Shown here: piece by piece, positions 59,646-64,000 of the stretch
How positions within the stretch are numbered: the stretch's first letter is position 1
Layout: every line of letters begins with the position of its first letter
Assembly: GCA_947626775.1 (NCBI GenBank)
Contig: CANQTL010000011.1
Location: 1-64,000 of the forward strand
Length of the DNA stretch: 64,000 nt
Reading direction: 5' to 3'
From: an uncultured Lachnospiraceae bacterium
GTDB lineage: Bacteria; Bacillota; Clostridia; Lachnospirales; Lachnospiraceae
Translations under genes and position numbers: made by a program
The notes under the pieces: generated by a model
What the model saw: only the letters and a program-made list of their open reading frames with translations
Told to the model about the DNA's origin: nothing
Database searches by the model: none

Positions 59646-59846
59646 GTGAAATATCGTATTAAGGACATTAGGGAGTCAAAGAATATGCCCCAGAATGAAC
59701 TTGCGAAACTGTCGGGAGTGTCCAGAACGACAATCAGCCATCTGGAGAACGGCAAGGAAAACGAAACGATGGTAGGGACTCTCAATGCGATAGCGAGAGC
59801 GTTGGAAGTTCCCGTGAGTGATCTTTTTGCTCAGAATGTTCAGTAG
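59646..59846 (+). CDS. Small XRE-family regulator
   Basis: A 66-residue helix-turn-helix protein: YRIKDIRESKNMPQNELAKL, SGVSRTTISHLENGKENETM and an ending helix pair. It consists of only the DNA-binding domain, like Cro or SinR-type proteins. GTG at 59646 with GAGGAGG upstream is the start. It is the first rightward gene and faces the CI-like repressor, so a Cro-like part in the switch is likely. Confidence 0.88.
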   Translation: MKYRIKDIRESKNMPQNELAKLSGVSRTTISHLENGKENETMVGTLNAIARALEVPVSDLFAQNVQ

Positions 59847-59853
59847 AGCGAAC
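59838..59853 (+). promoter_or_regulatory. Operator copy at the end of the XRE gene
   Basis: GTTCAGTAGAGCGAAC, one base from the copy at 59611, covers the stop codon of the small regulator. No promoter is clear right here, so it may be an auxiliary repressor site. Confidence 0.6.
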
Positions 59854-59879
59854 AAACGGAGGGAGGAACGGTTATACCT

Positions 59880-60095
59880 ATGACAGAATCGACAGAACAG
59901 GGATTTAATGACAGGGTTTCCACGAGGGAGGCGGCGAGGGAACTGCAAATGGACATTCTCACGTTGCAACTGCTCATGCAGACGGAAAAACTGAACATTG
60001 GATATGCCGTGAAAAAGGTCGGCAAGACAAGATACTGCTATTACATATATCGGGGATTGCTTGACGCGGAAAAGCGGCGATTGGGAATTGGATAA
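59880..60095 (+). CDS. Small HTH-like phage protein, possible excisionase
   Basis: A 71-residue protein with VSTREAARELQMDILTLQLL, which fits a winged-helix or excisionase-like DNA-binding segment, and a basic end. GGAGGGAGG lies before the ATG. Position between the early regulator and the cold-shock gene suits an early phage gene. The exact family is not clear. Confidence 0.6.
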   Translation: MTESTEQGFNDRVSTREAARELQMDILTLQLLMQTEKLNIGYAVKKVGKTRYCYYIYRGLLDAEKRRLGIG

Positions 60096-60154
60096 ACACA
60101 CGAAAGTGTTTATTATATCTATTTATTGCCTACGGCAAGGAAAGGAGAACTGAG

Positions 60155-60352
60155 ATGAAAGGTACAGTCAAATGGTTCAATAACCAGAAAGGCTACGGTT
60201 TCCTGATCGGAGATGATGGCAGGGAAGTGTTCGTACATTATTCTGCTATCGTTTCTGACGGTTACAAGGCACTGACTGAGAACCAGAGAGTAGAGTTTGC
60301 GGTTAAGCACTCTGACAAAGGCGATCAGGCGGTGGACGTAAGAGCAATCTAA
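60155..60352 (+). CDS. Cold-shock domain protein
   Basis: A 65-residue CspA-family protein with MKGTVKWFNNQKGYGFL (RNP1-like KGYGF) and VFVHYSAI (RNP2). It binds single-stranded RNA or DNA. AAAGGAG precedes the ATG. Its place inside the element rather than the core genome suggests a phage-carried copy, perhaps to help early replication or translation. Confidence 0.92.
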   Translation: MKGTVKWFNNQKGYGFLIGDDGREVFVHYSAIVSDGYKALTENQRVEFAVKHSDKGDQAVDVRAI

Positions 60353-60399
60353 TCTGGCGGGGTTCGGCATAAGCTAAACCCCGCAAATGAGGTAACTGA

Positions 60400-60828
60400 A
60401 TGAAAAGAGCAATCATAGCGCTTTGCTGTATGGTTACGTTGGTATCGGCTATGCACGTTAGCGCAAAGGAAAAATTTATGGGGGGGGGCGTAGATGAACC
60501 TCTCCAGATACAGACAACCGCCTATTGTCAGGGCGAAGTAACCAGTACCGGCGCGAAAGTGAGATATGGTATCTGCGCGGTTAAGCCGGAATGGGTTGGC
60601 AAAACGGCACTTGTCTATGCGGACAATGACGGCAGTATCGGCGAACTTCTCGGAATATACGAGTGCCTTGACACAGGGTTTGGCGGTGATGCTGACGGTG
60701 ATGGCATAGGCAGCATAGAGGCAGGGAAAGTGATTGACATATACTTCCCTACCTTAGAGGAATGTAAAGAGTGGATGGCTTTGACCAGCGGCAAGGTGTA
60801 TGTGCAGCTTGTCGATGCGGTCGGATAG
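60400..60828 (+). CDS. Secreted 3D-domain protein with G9 tract
   Basis: A 142-residue exported protein. The signal peptide is MKRAIIALCCMVTLVSAMHV with a cut near VSAKE. The rest resembles a 3D (Asp-Asp-Asp) domain: TTAYCQGEVTSTGAKVRYG, CLDTGFGG and GKVIDIYFPTLEECKEWM, with the three aspartates that give the name. These domains occur in wall-lytic proteins. Nine G at 60480-60488 encode MGGG in frame just after the signal peptide. Confidence 0.7.
   Translation: MKRAIIALCCMVTLVSAMHVSAKEKFMGGGVDEPLQIQTTAYCQGEVTSTGAKVRYGICAVKPEWVGKTALVYADNDGSIGELLGIYECLDTGFGGDADGDGIGSIEAGKVIDIYFPTLEECKEWMALTSGKVYVQLVDAVG
60480..60488 (+). repeat. Nine-G homopolymer in the 3D-domain gene
   Basis: Nine G, the first being the third base of ATG. 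In frame here; loss or gain of one base would stop the protein soon after its signal peptide. Confidence 0.8.
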
Positions 60829-60838
60829 GAGGAACAGT

Positions 60839-61021
60839 ATGGATTTACACGAAAAGGCACTTGCCGAGGTAGTGTCTAACATGGAACCAGAGGAACAGAA
60901 AGCGGTTGCGAAGTCTATCGCCACAGAGATCATGTTTGAAGAACTCCGGCGCAGATATGACGTAATGAGCAACATTATCAATACGACAGCCGGGGCATTT
61001 CAGAAAGGAGCGGCAGAATGA
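60839..61021 (+). CDS. Small phage protein, 60 residues
   Basis: Starts MDLHEKALAEVVSNMEPEEQ after AGGAGGAA. It is helical and acidic with no known motif. Its stop overlaps the start of the ATPase (ATGA), so it belongs to the replication/recombination unit. Confidence 0.7.
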   Translation: MDLHEKALAEVVSNMEPEEQKAVAKSIATEIMFEELRRRYDVMSNIINTTAGAFQKGAAE

Positions 61022-62448
61022 GAATCACGAAAATCAAGATCAAAAACCTGTTCGGCATATCCGAGCATGAGGCAGACGGAAAGAGCGTAGAGCTGATCGG
61101 AACGAACGGCACAGGCAAGACCTCCGTGATTGATGCGATCAGGTATGCGCTTACCAATTCTTCCAACCGCAAATACATCGTCAAAAACGGCGAGAGCGAG
61201 GGGGAAATCTACATAGAAACAGATACAGGCCTTTCCATTGATCGTAAAAAGAGAGTCGGCATGACAGATTATAAGTCTGTCAAAGAGGGAAATAACACGA
61301 TCAACTCGCCGGAGGCGGTTCTTAGGAGTATCTTCACGCCGTTGCAGCTTTCGCCTATGGAGTTTATCGCTATGGACGAGAAAACGCAGAACGCGACTAT
61401 TCTGAACATGATCCAGTACGATTGGAGTCTGGACACGATCAAGGAATGGTTCGGAGAGATTGTTCCTGACGTGAACTACGAGCAGAATATCCTCGCCGTG
61501 CTGAACGATATTCAGGCAGAGAACGGCTATTACTTCCAGACAAGACAGGACATCAACCGTGACATTCGTGCGAAGAAAGCGGTTGTGGCTGACATCGGCG
61601 AGGCGCTGCCGGTCGGATATGACGGTGAGCGTTGGGAAAATGCCGACATCGGTGGACTCTATACCAAGATCGAGCAGATCAGGAAAGAGAATGAGAATAT
61701 CGAAAAGGCGCGTATGCTCAGAGATAACCATGACAATAAGATACGCGGTTTTCAGGCAGACAAGGAAGTCAAACTCGCCGCTCTGGATCGCCAGATGGCG
61801 CAGGAGGAACAGGAGATCAAGAGCGAAATCGCTGCGCTGAGAGAGCGGATCAAGGCTCTGGAGGAAAAAGAGGGCGGTCTTTATACTGTGAAACTGGACA
61901 AGACCAAGATCATCAACTCTGAGTATGATGCTGCCGTATCTCGGTATGACGCGGAAGTATCTTCATGGGCGGAATACGCGGACAAAGAGATACAGCCGAT
62001 TGACGATCTCATGGCTGAGGCGAATGAAACAGAGAAGATGAAAAGTCATGTGGGCGAGTGGCGGCGTATGTGCAGCATACAGGATCAGATCAACAAACTC
62101 GAAAAGGAGTCCAAAAATCTCACAGAGAAGATCGAACTGGCGCGGTCACTTCCGGGAACAATCCTCGAAACTGCTCAGATACCGATTGACGGACTGAGCG
62201 TAAAGGACGGTGTGCCGCTGATTAACGGACTGCCGGTAAGCAATCTGTCTGAGGGTGAGAAACTTGACCTCTGCATTGATGTGGCGATCCAGAACCCAGC
62301 GGGATTGCAGATTATTCTTATTGACGGCATCGAAAAGTTGTCTGAGGACAACCGTATGCGTCTGTATGATAAGTGCCGTGCCAAAGGGTTGCAGTTCATA
62401 TCGACGCGGACGACAAGCGACAACGAACTGAAAGTGATCGAGTTGTAG
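61018..62448 (+). CDS. SMC/SbcC-like AAA ATPase
   Basis: A 476-residue phage ATPase. The first part MRITKIKIKNLFGISEHEAD and IGTNGTGKTSVIDAIRYAL holds Walker A; the middle (residues 220-400) is coiled coil; the end has NLSEGEKLDLCIDVAI as the signature and IILIDGIEKLSEDNR as Walker B. It is like the RecF/SbcC-type ATPases that accompany RecT genes in phages of Firmicutes. It probably assists single-strand annealing recombination. Confidence 0.88.
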   Translation: MRITKIKIKNLFGISEHEADGKSVELIGTNGTGKTSVIDAIRYALTNSSNRKYIVKNGESEGEIYIETDTGLSIDRKKRVGMTDYKSVKEGNNTINSPEAVLRSIFTPLQLSPMEFIAMDEKTQNATILNMIQYDWSLDTIKEWFGEIVPDVNYEQNILAVLNDIQAENGYYFQTRQDINRDIRAKKAVVADIGEALPVGYDGERWENADIGGLYTKIEQIRKENENIEKARMLRDNHDNKIRGFQADKEVKLAALDRQMAQEEQEIKSEIAALRERIKALEEKEGGLYTVKLDKTKIINSEYDAAVSRYDAEVSSWAEYADKEIQPIDDLMAEANETEKMKSHVGEWRRMCSIQDQINKLEKESKNLTEKIELARSLPGTILETAQIPIDGLSVKDGVPLINGLPVSNLSEGEKLDLCIDVAIQNPAGLQIILIDGIEKLSEDNRMRLYDKCRAKGLQFISTRTTSDNELKVIEL

Positions 62449-62460
62449 GGAGGAACATAC

Positions 62461-62805
62461 ATGAACGGAAGTTTTGACGATGTAATCAGGGCGGCGGCGT
62501 TTGCGGCTATGCTGAAAAAGGAAAATCAGGAGTCCAGAAAGATCAATGTGATGTCGTTTGAAATAACGGCATCGGCGCTTGGTATCAACTGCGCCACGAC
62601 AGGGAATAAGATGTTCGCACAGGCTTTCGGACTGGAAGATACGATAAAGGAATTTTCCAGTGATGTAAGCGAAATCGCCTCAAAATACGGTCACATCGTT
62701 GCTGAGAAGATCAGGGAAAAGTTAGCAGGGGCGGGTATAGACACCACTGTTGAGGAAACACCAGACTACATAATGGACATCGTAAACAGAACATACGACA
62801 CATGA
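62461..62805 (+). CDS. Phage hypothetical protein, 114 residues
   Basis: A helical protein beginning MNGSFDDVIRAAAFAAMLKK. No motif recognised. GGGAGGAA precedes the ATG. It stands between the ATPase and RecT in one direction, so a part in recombination or replication is likely. Confidence 0.75.
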   Translation: MNGSFDDVIRAAAFAAMLKKENQESRKINVMSFEITASALGINCATTGNKMFAQAFGLEDTIKEFSSDVSEIASKYGHIVAEKIREKLAGAGIDTTVEETPDYIMDIVNRTYDT

Positions 62806-62873
62806 TACAGAAATTATCCGTCCATCTATCATAGGTGGGCGGATAACCATAAAAATTTCATAGGAGGTAGATT

Positions 62874-63683
62874 ATGGCAACACAGGAAAACAACTACTTA
62901 CTGGCAGTTTACAACGGACTTGACGATGGACTGACGAAACAGGTCAAGGCGCTGCCGGAACAGTTCAATAAGCAGAGGTTCCTGCAGAACTGTATGACCG
63001 TCTTACAGGACGGAACGGCCGATTTCTCAAAGTGCGATCCGAAAACGGTGGTGCGGACGCTGATGAAAGGCGCGTTTCTCGGACTCGACTTCTTTAACGG
63101 CGAGTGTTACGCGATACCGTATGGTACACAGTGCAACTTCCAGACGGACTACAAGGGAGAGATCAAGCTGTGTAAGCGGTACTCGCGTAATCCGATCAAA
63201 GACATCTACGCAAAGGTCGTTCGTGAGGGAGATCAGTTTGAGGAAGTGATCGAGAATGGGCGGCAGACAGTGAATTTCAAGCCGAAGTCGTTTAATGACG
63301 GCGACATCATCGGTGCATTTTCAATCGTCCTGTATATGGACGGCAGCATGATGTATGACACAATGAGCAAGGCTGAGATTGAACATACGCGGCAGACGTT
63401 CTCAAAGGCGGCTAACTCTAAGGCATGGAAAGAATCATACGGCGAGATGTGCAAGAAAACGGTGCTGCGGCGGCTCTGCAAGCTGATTGACCTTGACTTC
63501 GATACGGCAGAACAGTGTCAGGCGTTCGAGGAGGGATCAGAGTTCGATGTAAAGGACAAGCCGAAAGAGAAGTATCAGGCACAGGACGTATACCAGTCGA
63601 ACGATCAGAACACTCAGAAAGATGCTGAGGGTGCTGATGGGGCGATTGATGCAGACTTCCGGGAGGTAAACGAAAATGAGTAA
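62874..63683 (+). CDS. recT: RecT-family single-strand annealing protein
   Basis: A 269-residue recombinase of phage type. VVRTLMKGAFLGLDFFNGECYAIPYG and NFQTDYKGEIKLCKRYSRNP are the central RecT signature. It anneals complementary single strands in homologous recombination. The tail is acidic and disordered. ATAGGAGG precedes the ATG. The exonuclease gene follows with an 8-base overlap, as in RecET pairs. Confidence 0.93.
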   Translation: MATQENNYLLAVYNGLDDGLTKQVKALPEQFNKQRFLQNCMTVLQDGTADFSKCDPKTVVRTLMKGAFLGLDFFNGECYAIPYGTQCNFQTDYKGEIKLCKRYSRNPIKDIYAKVVREGDQFEEVIENGRQTVNFKPKSFNDGDIIGAFSIVLYMDGSMMYDTMSKAEIEHTRQTFSKAANSKAWKESYGEMCKKTVLRRLCKLIDLDFDTAEQCQAFEEGSEFDVKDKPKEKYQAQDVYQSNDQNTQKDAEGADGAIDADFREVNENE

Positions 63684-64000
63684 CTTCGCCCTTACGCCGG
63701 AAAACTACTACTCAGCCGAGGCGAATATGCACTACGTCTCGGCGAGCCAGTACAAAGACTTCTGCGGAACGACAGGACAGATGGGGTGTGAGGCGGCGGC
63801 TATGGCTAAGCTGCGCGGGGAGATTGAGGAAGTACAGACAACCGCGCTGCTTGTCGGTTCGTATGTGGACGCCTACTTTGAGGGAACTCTGCCAATGTTC
63901 GTAGCACAACACCCTGAGATCATCTCGTCCAGAGGAAAGACTGCCGGAGAACTGAAAAGCGAGTTCAAACAGGCGAGCGTCATGATTGACCGTGCCGTTA
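63676..64000 (+). CDS. PD-(D/E)XK exonuclease partner of RecT (partial)
   Basis: The first 108 residues of a protein cut by the window edge. It begins MSNFALTPENYYSAEANMHY, then VSASQYKDFCGTTG and ALLVGSYVDAYFEGTLPMF, which fit the phage exonuclease VIII/PDDEXK-like (DUF3799) family. The catalytic residues would lie beyond the window. GGGAGG precedes the ATG. Confidence 0.8.
   Translation, partial: MSNFALTPENYYSAEANMHYVSASQYKDFCGTTGQMGCEAAAMAKLRGEIEEVQTTALLVGSYVDAYFEGTLPMFVAQHPEIISSRGKTAGELKSEFKQASVMIDRAV

Overview
The window looks like a chromosome segment of an anaerobic Firmicute, most likely a Lachnospiraceae member (Clostridia). The signs are strong AGGAGG ribosome sites, a class B sortase, a GGGtGRT protein beside an NifU-like scaffold, an aspartate-semialdehyde dehydrogenase of the archaeal/fungal type, and Wzm/Wzt-type glycan export in a cell with no other Gram-negative features. 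GC-rich housekeeping DNA (leuS, argH, asd, topB, ABC transporters, Fe-S genes) alternates with accessory blocks of different base composition. This is inference from reading; no database search was possible.

Region 1 (about 1-7.7 kb) is an accessory operon: three consecutive P-loop GTPase-like genes, a 31-residue one-helix membrane peptide, a 1034-residue HerA/DUF87-type ATPase, a nuclease-toxin-like protein and a YezG/DUF600-like immunity protein. The spacing is tight, so these probably work together. I do not recognise this combination as a described system. Region 2 (7.8-13 kb) holds leuS, small hypothetical genes and an orphan sortase B.

Region 3 (13.1-41.9 kb) is a surface-glycan locus. 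It starts with an SH3 membrane protein and a Wzm-like permease. It then has five related GT9/heptosyltransferase-like proteins, a sugar-activation set (KpsF-like isomerase, nucleotidyltransferase-kinase fusion, HAD phosphatase), and a visibly AT-rich island (about 24.5-32.8 kb) with an aldolase, a CMP-sugar synthetase-like enzyme, a sugar methyltransferase and an acyltransferase. Its Wzt-like ATPase is fused to a radical SAM domain. Rpn/PD-(D/E)XK and AAA-nuclease genes flank the island. Three glycan genes in the island carry runs of exactly nine G; one run is out of frame and splits the methyltransferase gene. Three promoters in the locus share a palindromic operator that overlaps the -35 box, and two of its copies lie next to an XRE regulator gene, so a local regulon is likely.

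Region 4 (41.9-57.4 kb) is ordinary core genome: a TauBC/SsuBC-like ABC pair, argH, asd, an archaeal-type AAA ATPase, topB, a hexapeptide-repeat protein, a GGDEF protein, a three-gene ABC transporter and the Fe-S scaffold/GGGtGRT pair.

Region 5 (57.4 kb to the window end) is the left part of a prophage or integrative element: integrase with four arm-type repeats, CI-like repressor with repeated GTTC...GAAC operators, a second XRE regulator, cold-shock protein, 3D-domain secreted protein with another G9 run, SMC-like ATPase, RecT and a PD-(D/E)XK exonuclease cut by the window edge. No rRNA, tRNA or CRISPR array was seen.
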